From Burkholderiales bacterium (GTDB lineage Bacteria; Pseudomonadota; Gammaproteobacteria; Burkholderiales; Burkholderiaceae_C): DNA of 58,837 nt. The translations under genes were made by a program, and so were the position numbers. Numbering within the stretch: position 1 is the stretch's first letter; every line of letters starts with the position of its first letter. Positions 1 to 8,462 of this stretch are shown piece after piece. The DNA lies in NCBI GenBank assembly GCA_025358485.1, contig JANYJJ010000185.1, forward strand, positions 1 through 58,837, written 5' to 3'. The notes under the pieces were generated by a model that did not search any database, was not told where the DNA came from, and saw only the letters and a list, made by a program, of their open reading frames with translations.

Positions 1-944
1 AGCGCAGTTTGAGCCGCCGCAAGACGTCGCTGGCGCAGGTGTCACAGTCATCAGCACATGACCGCCAAAAGCAGCGCGTCATTGCCCAAGACCGACCTTG
101 GTTGACGGCCCTCGGCATCACCGATGCACAGCATCAGGTGGTGCCTGCGATGTCGCGCAAGTGGAAGCAAATCAACAAGTTTGTGGAGGTGTTTGCCGGC
201 GCTTTGGACAAAGCCAACTTGCCTGCCGCCCGCAAAGTGAGCGTTGCTGATTTCGGTTCAGGCAAGGGCTATCTCACCTTCGCTGTTCACGATTTTTTGA
301 CCACCACTCTGGAGCGAAGCGTTGATGTGATGGGTGTGGATTTGCGCGCTGACATGGTCGATTTGTGCAACGCCGCTGCCAGGCGATTGACGTTGAGCGG
401 GCTGCGGTTTGAGGAAGGCGATGTGAGCCGCAGCGTGCCTGCAAAGCTCGACGTGATGATCGCGCTGCATGCGTGCGACACCGCCACCGACCACGCCATT
501 CATGTGGGCGTGCGTGCGGGCGCGTCGGTGATTTTGTGTTCACCGTGTTGCCACAAACAACTGCGCCCGCAGCTCATGAGTCCGCACCCTCTGCGGCCTT
601 TGCTGCAACACGGCGTGCACCTTGGCCAGCAGGCCGAAATGCTCACCGACGGCCTGCGTGCCATGTTGTTGGAGGCGTGTGGATACGAGACCCAGGTGTT
701 CGAGTTTGTGGCGCTGGAGCACACGCAGAAAAACAAAATGATCTTGGCGGTGAAGCGCAATGTGGTTTTGGAAACCGCAGGCGGCAAAACAACTGACAAC
801 GCGGAAATGTTGTCGCAGGTTCGTGAGTTGAAAAGCTTTTACGGAATTCGCGATCAGTGTCTGGAGACGTTGCTTGAGGCAAGTGGGCTGCTGAGACCCA
901 GCTCGGCTGCGCCAGCGCCACGCGCTTCGCCGCGGATGGATTGA
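1..944 (+). CDS. Class I SAM-dependent methyltransferase, METTL25/Methyltransf_32-like (5' partial)
   Basis: The reading frame is open to the left edge of the window, so the N-terminus is missing; the in-frame TTG at position 9 is not a convincing start. The visible part carries a SAM-binding glycine motif (VADFGSGKGYLTF, about residue 80 of what is seen), then HACDTATDHAI and CSPCCHKQL. The last two are hallmarks of the Methyltransf_32 family, which includes the eukaryotic METTL25 and RRNAD1 proteins. Family members are soluble methyltransferases whose bacterial substrate is, to my knowledge, unknown. The gene ends just before a long repeat region. Family assignment is firm; the substrate is not predicted. 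Confidence 0.8.
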   Translation, partial: RSLSRRKTSLAQVSQSSAHDRQKQRVIAQDRPWLTALGITDAQHQVVPAMSRKWKQINKFVEVFAGALDKANLPAARKVSVADFGSGKGYLTFAVHDFLTTTLERSVDVMGVDLRADMVDLCNAAARRLTLSGLRFEEGDVSRSVPAKLDVMIALHACDTATDHAIHVGVRAGASVILCSPCCHKQLRPQLMSPHPLRPLLQHGVHLGQQAEMLTDGLRAMLLEACGYETQVFEFVALEHTQKNKMILAVKRNVVLETAGGKTTDNAEMLSQVRELKSFYGIRDQCLETLLEASGLLRPSSAAPAPRASPRMD

Positions 945-1021
945 AGGCGAGTTAGATTGCGTCTTGCACTGTGCGCCACGCGATCCGAACCAGTTTGCAC
1001 TCCCCTTCAGAGGACGGACGC

Positions 1022-1146
1022 ACTACCCCCCACAGCCCGTTTGTTCCGATCCCAACCCGTTCGCATCCCCCCAGCCTGTTCGCACCCCGCCGTCCGGTTT
1101 GCAAACCCCACCCCGTTCGGACTCCCCTACCCCGCGCGCACCCCCA
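1022..1146. repeat. Degenerate micro-repeat array, CCCGTTCGCA type (left side)
   Basis: Six or seven loosely repeated units of about 18 bp contain variants of CCCGTTCGCAYCCC (e.g. near 1056, 1073, 1093, 1114). The core is the same as the outer end of the REP-like hairpin that begins at 1147. The ORFs that cross it (Pro/Arg/His-rich) are by-products of the repeat. Together with the mirror-image array at 1956-2130 it brackets the hairpins. Confidence 0.65.
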
Positions 1147-1220
1147 CCCCGTTCGCACTGAGGTATCGAAGTGCTGAACTGATGTGGTGCGGGCACTTCG
1201 ATACCTCAGTGCGAACGGGG
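1147..1220. repeat. REP-like hairpin 1, perfect 27-bp arms
   Basis: The arm at 1147-1173 and the arm at 1194-1220 are exact reverse complements, with a 20-nt loop. The arm core, ACTTCGATACCTCAGTGCG, resembles the widespread proteobacterial REP-type element of the form CTTCGACAGGCTCAG...CGAACGG. This is a structural call from the sequence; its mobilising enzyme is not known. Confidence 0.85.
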
Positions 1221-1478
1221 TCGGGGGCGTGACTGGGTTCGAGGTGCACGACGGGCGCGGCGAGTGAGGGTGTGCGCACGGTGTTTGAAAACGCTGCTCC
1301 ATGCCAGTGGGTTTTCAAAACCAGGCCCGCTCGCGCTTGCCCCCAAAACTCCGCACACCCCGTTTGAATCAAACGCATGCGAAGTAGCGTGCTTGCGGGA
1401 TTCGCGGCATCACGCTAACCCGTTCGCATCCCGCCCGGCTTGTACTCACCCCCTCCCACCCGGTTCGCACTCCCCCAA

Positions 1479-1552
1479 CCCCGTTCGCACTGTGGTATCG
1501 AAGTGCTGAGCTGATGTGGTGCGGGCACTTCGACACCTCAGTGCGAACGGGG
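1479..1552. repeat. REP-like hairpin 2, 27-bp arms with two mismatches
   Basis: This is the second-copy hairpin. The arms at 1479-1505 and 1526-1552 pair except at two positions (CTGTGG against the CTGAGG expected, and GACACC against GATACC). The two mismatches suggest drift after duplication of the 332-bp unit. Confidence 0.85.
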
Positions 1553-1810
1553 TCGGGGGCGTGACTGGGTGCGAGTCGCACGACGGGCGCGGCGAGTGAG
1601 GGTGTGCGCACTGTGTTTGAAAACGCTGCTCCATGCCAGTGGGTTTTCAAAACCAGGCCCGCTCGCGCTTGCACCCAAAACTCCGCACATCCCGTTTGAA
1701 TCAAAGGCACGCGACGCAGCGTGCTTGCGGGATTCGCGGCATCACGCTAACCCGTTCGCATCCCGCCCGGCTTGTACTCACCCCCTCCCACCCGGTTCGC
1801 ACTCCCCCCA

Positions 1811-1883
1811 CCCCGTTCGCACTGAGGTATCGAAGTGCTGAACTGATGTGGTGCGGGCACTTCGATACCTCAGTGCGAACGGG
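1811..1883. repeat. REP-like hairpin 3, third copy
   Basis: The left arm at 1811-1837 pairs with 1858-1883. It ends in GCGAACGGG, after which the sequence leaves the 332-bp unit and continues as GGGTGACGGGTGACGGG. It marks the truncated third copy of the tandem repeat. Confidence 0.85.
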
Positions 1884-1955
1884 TGACGGGTGACGGGCGA
1901 CGGGTGCGCGGCGAGCGGCGGCTTGGCAAGCCCAGCGCTCGGCTGGTGCTGCGTT

Positions 1956-2130
1956 GTGCGGGCACTTCGATACGTCAGTGCGAACGGGGGTGGGGAAATG
2001 CGAACGGGGGTGGGGATGTGCGAACGGGGGGTGGGGAAAGTGCGAACGGGACGGGGAAGTGCGAACGGGACGGGGAAGCGCAAACCAGGTGGCAGGCACG
2101 CGAACCGAGCGGCAGGCGCGAACCGGGTCA
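1956..2130. repeat. REP right half-site plus mirror micro-repeat array (TGCGAACGGGG type)
   Basis: A single right arm (CACTTCGATACGTCAGTGCG, 1963-1982) is followed by about seven units of 18-20 bp. Each begins TGCGAACGGGG and is spaced by GTGGGGA; they decay to CGCGAACCGAG and CGCGAACCGGG by about 2130. The orientation is opposite to the array at 1022-1146, so the whole block is roughly palindromic. Nothing gene-like is seen between 945 and 2209. Confidence 0.7.
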
Positions 2131-2209
2131 AAGGCAGTGCGCGCAACGGTTTTTGGCAAGCGCATCGCTTGTCCCAGCGACAAGTAACGCCATCATCCGC
2201 CCAAAACCC

Positions 2210-2902
2210 TCAACCCGGCAGCTTGAACCCCATTTGATCCAGCGCGTCAGACACCAGCTCCAAGCGCAGCAGCGGGCTGTCCAGTGACATGAAGCGCTGT
2301 TTGACTTCGGCGCTCAGCGGCAACAGCTCACACCAACGGTTTGCCAGCCAGCCGCAGTCGCTCCACAGATAAGGTTTTTGGATGGGCAAATCGGCCCCTT
2401 GCAACTGCTGTTCAATGCCGATCATCAGTTGCTGCAAAGCATGCCGCACGTGCGCCAAATCTTCGGGCACGGTGAGCTCGGGGTCGGCCGCCATCGTGTG
2501 CGCCTGCGCCACCCACAAGCCGTGCGGCAGTTGCTGGCTGGAGTCGACGTGAAAGCGCTGCGTGCCGGTGCAACGCACCACCATCAGGCCAGGTTGCGGC
2601 CGCTCAAATTGTGTGATTTGCGCCAGTGTTCCTACCGCGTGAAAAGCTTCATTCGCAAAGCCTTCGCCCTTGGGTTTTGACGGCACCGGGGCGGCGCCGG
2701 CCGAGCCCCGCTCACGCTGCCTCACCTCGCGCCCCTCGGTCAAACAAACCACCCCAAACGGCGTCCCCGCCTTGTGGCATTTGCCTATCATGTCGAGGTA
2801 GCGCACCTCAAAAATCTGCAGCGGCAGCAAGCCGCTTGGGAAAAGCACCGACTGCAAAGGGAACAGCGGCAGATCGATCAGGGTGGTGGTGTCTGTGTTC
2901 AC
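2210..2902 (-). CDS. Lon N-terminal substrate-binding domain protein
   Basis: A 230-residue cytosolic protein opens with the Lon N-domain signature LPLFPLQSVLFPSG, then LPLQIFEVRYLDMI. This matches the substrate-recognition domain of Lon (PF02190) without AAA or protease domains. Stand-alone Lon N-domain proteins are common in proteobacteria and their role is not settled. The GTG at 2902 is used as start because the conserved LPLFPL lies only ten residues in; no clear ribosome binding site is seen. A TA operon ends 28 bp upstream on the same strand. Confidence 0.85.
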   Translation of the reverse strand: MNTDTTTLIDLPLFPLQSVLFPSGLLPLQIFEVRYLDMIGKCHKAGTPFGVVCLTEGREVRQRERGSAGAAPVPSKPKGEGFANEAFHAVGTLAQITQFERPQPGLMVVRCTGTQRFHVDSSQQLPHGLWVAQAHTMAADPELTVPEDLAHVRHALQQLMIGIEQQLQGADLPIQKPYLWSDCGWLANRWCELLPLSAEVKQRFMSLDSPLLRLELVSDALDQMGFKLPG

Positions 2903-2930
2903 GCGGCCGATGTTAAAGCGCTGCGCAAAC

Positions 2931-3278
2931 TCACGCAGCTTCCAACAAGAACTCCACCTTCACCGACTCATACGGAAACAGCACTTGCCCCAAGTCTGTT
3001 TTGTCGAGTACGCCGGCCAACAGCAAAGCCGTCACGTCGGCGTGAACTGCTTTGACATCGCGACCCACGCGCCTTGCCGCCTCGCGGATAGACACAGGGC
3101 CCGCGCCGCAAAGCGCCTTGAGCAGTTCCCAGCGCTTGGCGGTGAGCACGCGCCACAACAACTCGGGGCTGGCGAAGCTGATGCGTGCTGACCTTTGCGG
3201 CTTGCCCGATTTGGCGGCTGCGAGCGCTTCCGCCATGGCCGCCTGCGGCGAGCGGACGTCAAGAACGAGGGTCTTCAT
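2931..3278 (-). CDS. TumA-like antitoxin, winged-helix DNA-binding protein
   Basis: A 115-residue protein with a MarR/ArsR-like helical core (LLWRVLTAKRWELLKAL, then SIREAARRVGRDVKAVHADV, then a leu-rich wing) fits a DNA-binding antitoxin. The ATG at 3278 is chosen over the longer frame because it is preceded by GGAGG and overlaps the toxin gene by 20 bp, the usual coupling in such pairs. By context it neutralises the TumE-family toxin encoded just upstream and probably represses the operon. The pairing is inferred from gene order and fold. Confidence 0.7.
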   Translation of the reverse strand: MKTLVLDVRSPQAAMAEALAAAKSGKPQRSARISFASPELLWRVLTAKRWELLKALCGAGPVSIREAARRVGRDVKAVHADVTALLLAGVLDKTDLGQVLFPYESVKVEFLLEAA

Positions 3279-3555
3279 CTTGCTGCCTCCGGATGTCGCG
3301 TTCGAAGTCTGCGAACAGCTTGTCCAATGTAGAAAATTGATATGACTTTTCGGCGCCATTCACGTGACGATGATCGCCTTTGCCCGCCTCGTTGTCGTAA
3401 CGCAGAACGCACTCGCCGTTCAAGACGAACGCGAGGCGGTACTTGTATGCGTGGTTTGAGCCCGGCACGGGCGCTGTAACCCTCCACACCACGATCTCGG
3501 CAAACTGGGTTTCGCCGTGGGCAATTCGGTTGCGAATGAGGAGTGTGGCGGGCAC
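3259..3555 (-). CDS. TumE family toxin (formerly DUF6516)
   Basis: This 98-residue protein carries the family pattern: a basic start, VVWRVTAPVPGSNHAYKYRL, then RYDNEAGKGDHRH and YQFSTLDKLFADF. The GKGDH block and the FKYRL-like strand are typical of proteins annotated as TumE-type toxins. Such toxins are encoded ahead of a helix-turn-helix antitoxin, as here. The gene is full length for the family, with an ATG start. The toxic mechanism is not evident from the sequence. Confidence 0.75.
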   Translation of the reverse strand: MPATLLIRNRIAHGETQFAEIVVWRVTAPVPGSNHAYKYRLAFVLNGECVLRYDNEAGKGDHRHVNGAEKSYQFSTLDKLFADFERDIRRQQDEDPRS

Positions 3556-3578
3556 GCAGGCGAGTCTGGCCTCTCAGC

Positions 3579-3606
3579 CCTGTGTTGTCAACAACTCCAA
3601 CACAGG
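3579..3606. other. Small inverted repeat between two convergently spaced minus-strand genes
   Basis: CCTGTGTTG and CAACACAGG form perfect 9-bp arms around a 10-nt loop. It lies between the 3' end of the small gene at 3625 and the 5' end of the TumE gene. No T-tract follows on either strand, so it is only weakly terminator-like and could be an operator for the TA operon. Confidence 0.35.
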
Positions 3607-3624
3607 CAATTCAGCGGCGTCGGC

Positions 3625-4002
3625 TCAACGCCGCTGCGCGATCAAGGCTTCACCGAAAAAATGGCTGAACACTTCGGGCTCATGCACTTCGCGCACGGCC
3701 ATGCCGCGCAGGGGTTCTTTGAAGGCTTGGGGTTCGGGGGTGTCGTGCAGGTCACCGCGTTCGGTGGCGCTCCAGGCGTTGCCAAAGGTGGACGGCGTGA
3801 AGGCGCGAGAGGCGGCGCTGTCCGTGGGCGTTTGGCGTCGTTCAGCGACGATTCGGGCCAGCGACGGAAGCTCTTCCCACTCGATGGCATCGGCCGATGC
3901 CAAGGCTGCGATGTTGCGGTAGGCGCTGCTGCGGTACTGCTGCGGTTGAGCGTTGGCGCGACTGAATTTGGCAGCTGAGTTTGAGGTGAAGATGGCTTGC
4001 AT
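3625..4002 (-). CDS. Small protein of unknown function
   Basis: A 125-residue soluble protein with no signal peptide or membrane segment. It has an ordered C-terminal part (STFGNAWSATERGDLHDTPE, then LRGMAVREVHEPEVFSHFF) that looks like a real conserved protein rather than a chance frame, and codon usage is GC-rich at third positions. I do not recognise a named family. It lies between the RND operon (same strand, 89 bp upstream) and the TumE gene. Its start ATG at 4002 has no strong ribosome binding site. Confidence 0.5.
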   Translation of the reverse strand: MQAIFTSNSAAKFSRANAQPQQYRSSAYRNIAALASADAIEWEELPSLARIVAERRQTPTDSAASRAFTPSTFGNAWSATERGDLHDTPEPQAFKEPLRGMAVREVHEPEVFSHFFGEALIAQRR

Positions 4003-4091
4003 GGCGTGGTCTTTCAGCGCTCGAAGAGCTTGCTGTGAAGGCTACCGACGCCGTGCTTTGCCCATCGTTTGAACAGCGCCCTGAAGGCACC

Positions 4092-7000
4092 TCAATTGCC
4101 TGCTGACACCACCGGTGGTGGCATGACCTTGGTGTGGGCTGCCTTGCCTTTGCGCCTGAACACACGCCCGCCCAATTGCACCAAATCATCCACGTAAGTG
4201 AAGATCACCGGGATCACCAGCAAGCTCAAAAACGTGGAGGTGATGAGGCCGCCAATCACGACGATGGCCATGGGTGAGCGGAAGCTCGGGTCCACGCCCC
4301 AACCCAAGGCAATGGGCAACATGCCCGCGCCCATGGCAATGGTGGTCATGATGATGGGGCGGGCGCGTTTGTGACAGGCGTCGAGAAGCGCTTCCCAGCG
4401 CGTCATGCCGTGGTCGCGGCGCGCCATGATGGCGTACTCGACCAGCAGAATCGAGTTTTTGGTGGCCACGCCCATCAGCATGATCAGGCCAATCATCGAC
4501 GGCATCGACACGGCCGTGTGCGTGATGAACAGCGCCAAAAACGCGCCGGGAATTGACAGCACCAAGGCCGCCAAAATCGTCACCGGCTGCACAAAGTCTT
4601 TGAACAGCAGCACCAACACCACGTAGATGCACAGCACGCCGGTGAGCATGGCCAGACCGAAGCTGCTGAACAGCTCGCTCATGGCTTCGGCGTCGCCAAT
4701 TTCGGTCTGGCTCACGCCGGGCGGCAGCTTGACCAAACTGGGCAAGGCCATGGCGGCGGCCTGCACCGCACCGAGCGGTTGCTGGTTCAACTCGATTTCA
4801 AAATTGACGTTGCGCTGGCGGTCGTAGCGGTTGATTTGCGCCGGGCCGGTGGCCATGGTGAGTGTGGCCACGTTGCCCAACATCACCGGGCCGCGTGCGC
4901 CGGGCACAGACAGACGCGACAGCAAATCGAGGTCGGTGCGCGCGTCAGAACGCAGCTTCACCACGATGGGCACTTGGCGTTGGCTGAGGTTGAGCTTGGC
5001 GAGGCTTTGGTCGTAGTCGCCCGAGGTCGCAATGCGCAAGGTGTCGGCGATGGCGGCCGAGGTCACGCCCAAATCGGCGGCGCGCGCAAAGTCGGGTCGC
5101 ACGATGAGTTCGGGTCGCACCAAACTCGCGGTTGAGGTGACAGAACCGATGCCAGGGATGGTGCGCAGCTCGCGCTCCACCACACGCGCATGCTCACTCA
5201 GCACGCGGCCGTCTTCAGCCGCCAACACCACCACGTAGCGCTCGCTGGACGCGCCCAAGCCCACGTTCACGCGCGCGCCGGGCAGTGCTGTCAAGACTTC
5301 GCGCAGCTCGTTTTCTATGGTCTGTTTGCTGATGCCGCTGCGCTGTGGGCGCGGCGTCATGTTGATGGTCAAGGTGGCGGTGCGCACCTCACTCGCACCC
5401 GACACCGCAAACGGGTCGCCGCCGGTGGCGCCCGCGCCCACCGCGGTGTAGACCAACTTCACGTGCTTGTTTTTTTGCACCAACACGCGCGCCTGCTCGG
5501 CGGCGGCCAAGGTTTGCTCAAACGTGCTGCCGGGTGGCAGCGACACCTTCACCTGCGTCTGCGAAAAATCGTCAGGCGGAATGAAGCCGGTGGGCAGCAG
5601 GCCCATGGCCACCGGAACGATGGAGATCGCCACAAACACCAGCGTGCCCAGCAGCGTCAAGATGCGGTGCTTCAAACACCATGTGGCCCAGCGCATGTAA
5701 ACCGCCAACCAGCCTGGTTCTTTGTGTTCATTCTTCGGGCTGTGCAAGATGTAGGCGGCCATCATGGGGGTCAACATGCGCGCGACCACCAGCGAGAAGA
5801 ACACCGCAATCGCGGCCGTCCAACCGAAGTGCACAAAAAATTTGCCCGGTACACCGGCCATGAAAGCCGTGGGCAAAAACACCGCAATCAAGGTGAAGGT
5901 GGTGGCGATCACTGCCAAGCCAATTTCATCGGCCGCGTCCATCGCCGCCTGATACGGCGTCTTGCCCATGCGCAGGTGCCGCATGATGTTTTCAATTTCA
6001 ACAATCGCGTCGTCCACCAAGATGCCCACCACCAGCGACAAGCTCAGCAGCGTGACGGTGTTCAGCATGAAGCCAGACAAATACATCACCGCAAACGTGG
6101 GAATCACCGACAACGGCAGCGCAGCAGCCGCCACAAATGTGGCGCGCCAATCGCGCAAAAACAGCAGCACCACCAGCACCGCCAAGGCCGCGCCTTCGTA
6201 CATCAACAGCATCGAGCCGTCGAAGCCTTCTTGCACCGGGTCAACAAAATTGAAGGCTTCGGTGACGGTGATGTCAGGGTGCGCGGCCTTGAGTTTTTCC
6301 AGCTCGGCGCGCACGCCTGCGGCCACGTCCACTTCGCCCGACCCGCGTGTGCGCGTGATCTCAAAACCCACCACCGGTTTGCCGTTGAGCAAGGCGGTCG
6401 AGCGCTTCTCAGCCACGGTGTCGCTCACGGTGGCCACTTGGTTCAAGCGCACGTGGCGGCCGTCGCTCAGCGCAATGTCCAAGCGGCCCAGTTCTTCGGC
6501 CGACTGCACGGTGGCAATGGTGCGCACCGACTGTTCAGAGCCGCCCACATCGGTGCGGCCGCCGGAAGCTTCTTGCTGCACTTGGCGCAACTGGCGCGAG
6601 ATGTCGGCGGCTGTGGCGTTGAGCGCCTGCAAACGCGCGGGGTCGAGTTCCACGCGCACCTCGCGCGTGGCACCGCCCACTCGCGACACCGCGCCCACGC
6701 CGCGAACGCTGAGTATTTGTTTGGTGATGGTGTTGTCGACAAACCAGCTCAGCGCCTCGTCGTCCATGCGCGTCGTGGCCACGGTGTAGGTGAGGATGGG
6801 CGCGCCCGACAGCTCCATTTTTGAGATGACGGGGTCGCGCAAATCGGCCGGTAAATCGCTGCGCACCCGCGAGATGGCGTCGCGCACATCGTCCACCGCT
6901 TGCTGCGTGGGCTTTTCCAAACGGAACTCGGCCGTGATGATGGCCACGCCGTCTTGCACCTGGGTGTAGATGTGCTTCAGGCCCTGCACCGTGGCCAGCG

Positions 7001-7208
7001 AGTTCTCAATTTTTCGCGCCACTTCCGTTTCCAACTGCGCCGGTGAAGCGCCCGGCAAAGACGCCGTGACGATGACCGTGGGCAGGTCGATGTCGGGGAA
7101 GTTTTGAACCTTCATCGCCTTGAAGCCCATCAGCCCCGCGAGCGTGAGCATGATGAAGAGCAAGACGCTCGGGATGGGGTTTTTGATCGACCAGGATGAG
7201 ACGTTCAT
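4092..7208 (-). CDS. RND efflux pump inner-membrane permease
   Basis: At 1038 residues this is full length for the AcrB/MexB/MdtB type. It opens with SSWSIKNPIPSVLLFIMLTLAG and contains the RND markers FPDIDLPTV, GASPAQLETEV, NTVTLLSLSLVVGILVDDAIV (proton-relay Asp in TM4) and MGVATKNSILLVEY. Twelve membrane helices are expected. It exchanges protons for substrate and works with the adaptor (15 bp upstream) and the outer membrane channel encoded before it. The sequence resembles the HAE1/MdtBC-like branch; the substrate cannot be read from sequence. Confidence 0.95.
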   Translation of the reverse strand: MNVSSWSIKNPIPSVLLFIMLTLAGLMGFKAMKVQNFPDIDLPTVIVTASLPGASPAQLETEVARKIENSLATVQGLKHIYTQVQDGVAIITAEFRLEKPTQQAVDDVRDAISRVRSDLPADLRDPVISKMELSGAPILTYTVATTRMDDEALSWFVDNTITKQILSVRGVGAVSRVGGATREVRVELDPARLQALNATAADISRQLRQVQQEASGGRTDVGGSEQSVRTIATVQSAEELGRLDIALSDGRHVRLNQVATVSDTVAEKRSTALLNGKPVVGFEITRTRGSGEVDVAAGVRAELEKLKAAHPDITVTEAFNFVDPVQEGFDGSMLLMYEGAALAVLVVLLFLRDWRATFVAAAALPLSVIPTFAVMYLSGFMLNTVTLLSLSLVVGILVDDAIVEIENIMRHLRMGKTPYQAAMDAADEIGLAVIATTFTLIAVFLPTAFMAGVPGKFFVHFGWTAAIAVFFSLVVARMLTPMMAAYILHSPKNEHKEPGWLAVYMRWATWCLKHRILTLLGTLVFVAISIVPVAMGLLPTGFIPPDDFSQTQVKVSLPPGSTFEQTLAAAEQARVLVQKNKHVKLVYTAVGAGATGGDPFAVSGASEVRTATLTINMTPRPQRSGISKQTIENELREVLTALPGARVNVGLGASSERYVVVLAAEDGRVLSEHARVVERELRTIPGIGSVTSTASLVRPELIVRPDFARAADLGVTSAAIADTLRIATSGDYDQSLAKLNLSQRQVPIVVKLRSDARTDLDLLSRLSVPGARGPVMLGNVATLTMATGPAQINRYDRQRNVNFEIELNQQPLGAVQAAAMALPSLVKLPPGVSQTEIGDAEAMSELFSSFGLAMLTGVLCIYVVLVLLFKDFVQPVTILAALVLSIPGAFLALFITHTAVSMPSMIGLIMLMGVATKNSILLVEYAIMARRDHGMTRWEALLDACHKRARPIIMTTIAMGAGMLPIALGWGVDPSFRSPMAIVVIGGLITSTFLSLLVIPVIFTYVDDLVQLGGRVFRRKGKAAHTKVMPPPVVSAGN

Positions 7209-7223
7209 GGGATGAGCTCCTGT

Positions 7224-8438
7224 TTACTTCGCGGCTGCGGCGGGGGTTCCGGCGGGGGCGGCTGCGGTGGGGGCTGCTGTGGTGGCCGCAACTTCAACCA
7301 CCCGAACGGTGTCGCCGTCGGCCAAGAAGCCGGCACCTGACGCCACCACGCGCGCGGCAGCGTCCAAGCCGCTGGTGATTTCGATGCGGTTGCCCACGCG
7401 TCGGCCGGTGGTCACTTTCGCTTCACTCACTTTGGAGTCAGCGCCCACGCGCAACACATAGTTGAAGCCGTCGCGCATTTGCACGGCGGTCTGCGGCAGG
7501 GTCAATCCGGTGCCTTCGCCGATGTCGAAGTCGCCGCGCGCAAACATGCCGCTGCGCGCGTCGCCCGGCGAGGTCAGGTCAACATAGACCAAGCCGTTGC
7601 GGGTTTGTGCGTCTACCGTCGGCGCGACCATGCGCACTTTGCCGACGATGGGGGCGTTTGCAGATGAGCCAGAGGTGCTCGCCGCGTTCACATTCAGCCT
7701 CACTTCCATGCCCGGCTTCAAGCGCGACAAGTCGGCCCCCGGCACTTCGGCACGCCACTCCAGACGGCCACCGCGAATCATGCGAAACAGCTCTTGCCCG
7801 GCCGGCAACACCGCGCCCACCGTGGCACTGCGCGCAGAAATGATGCCGTTGTCGGGAGCCAGCACCTGCGTTTGTTTGAGCCGCAAGCCTTGCACTTGCG
7901 CGGCTGCGCGCTGCGCTTGCAAACGCGCTTGCGCGGTGCGCTCGGCGGTGAGGTATTGGTTGATTTGCGATGCGCTCAACGCGCCGGTGGTTTGAAGGTC
8001 ACGCGCCCTTTGGGCGTTCGCGGCGGCTTCACTCAAGTTGGCTTCGGCCTCGGCCACGCTGGCTTTGATTTGCGCCACGTCGGCCTGAATGCTGTCAGGC
8101 GCAAAGGTGGCCAACACCTGGCCGCGCTTGACGCTGTCGCCCACATTCACGCGCACCTCGGCCAGCCGCAGGCCGTTGGCCTCGGTGCCGACGCTGGCTT
8201 CTTGCCACGGCGCGATGTTGCCGTTGGCACTCAGGCGCAGCGGCATGTTGGCGCTGAGGGCTTGGGTCACGTTGACTGTCAGCGCGGGCTTGGGTGCGGC
8301 CACTTTTTTCTCATCGGCGGCGCGGGCAGCCAAGTTGAAAACCAGGCCCATGGCGCAAAGGCAGGCCATGGCGACGAGAGATTTTTGTAGGCGTGCTTTG
8401 GTGAACGTGAAGGAGGTGGAGGTCATGGTTTTGGTCAT
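7224..8438 (-). CDS. RND efflux periplasmic adaptor (membrane fusion protein)
   Basis: A 404-residue adaptor with an N-terminal membrane anchor or signal (MACLCAMGLVFNLAARA). It has a lipoyl/barrel-sandwich domain (ANGNIAPWQEASVGTEANG, NVGDSVKRGQVLATF), an alpha-helical hairpin (ANLSEAAANAQRARDLQ) and C-terminal beta-barrel and membrane-proximal domains. The ATG at 8438 is preferred over the TTG at 8462 because the first residues before it are not conserved-looking; the ATG at 8426 is also possible. An Ala/Pro-rich tail ends the protein. It links the permease at 4092-7208 to the channel at 8463-9932. Confidence 0.93.
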   Translation of the reverse strand: MTKTMTSTSFTFTKARLQKSLVAMACLCAMGLVFNLAARAADEKKVAAPKPALTVNVTQALSANMPLRLSANGNIAPWQEASVGTEANGLRLAEVRVNVGDSVKRGQVLATFAPDSIQADVAQIKASVAEAEANLSEAAANAQRARDLQTTGALSASQINQYLTAERTAQARLQAQRAAAQVQGLRLKQTQVLAPDNGIISARSATVGAVLPAGQELFRMIRGGRLEWRAEVPGADLSRLKPGMEVRLNVNAASTSGSSANAPIVGKVRMVAPTVDAQTRNGLVYVDLTSPGDARSGMFARGDFDIGEGTGLTLPQTAVQMRDGFNYVLRVGADSKVSEAKVTTGRRVGNRIEITSGLDAAARVVASGAGFLADGDTVRVVEVAATTAAPTAAAPAGTPAAAAK

Positions 8439-8462
8439 GGTGTGATGCGACTCAATGAACAA

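Larger units (their letters stand above)
1147..1884. repeat. 332-bp tandem repeat, 2.2 copies, with REP-like hairpins
   Basis: Two nearly identical copies (1147-1478 and 1479-1810) are followed by the first 74 bp of a third. The period is exactly 332 bp, measured from the TATCG at 1164, 1496 and 1828. Each copy opens with a long hairpin. Each also holds a smaller inverted repeat, GTTTGAAAAC...GTTTTCAAA (first at 1283-1319). No frame in it looks like a conserved protein. Confidence 0.9.

Noticed and set aside
960-2130. CRISPR array
   Set aside because: Repeats are tandem or palindromic without regular unique spacers, the period is 332 bp, and no cas gene is present.
957-2287. Several open frames of 60-160 codons with repeated VRTEVSKC-like segments
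   Set aside because: They are translations of the REP-like repeats; the same short peptide recurs because the DNA repeats, not because of a protein family.
5190-6824. A 544-codon plus-strand open frame opposite the RND permease gene
   Set aside because: It is His/Gln/Arg-rich, matches no family, and mirrors the codon bias of the permease on the other strand; it is a shadow of a GC-rich gene.
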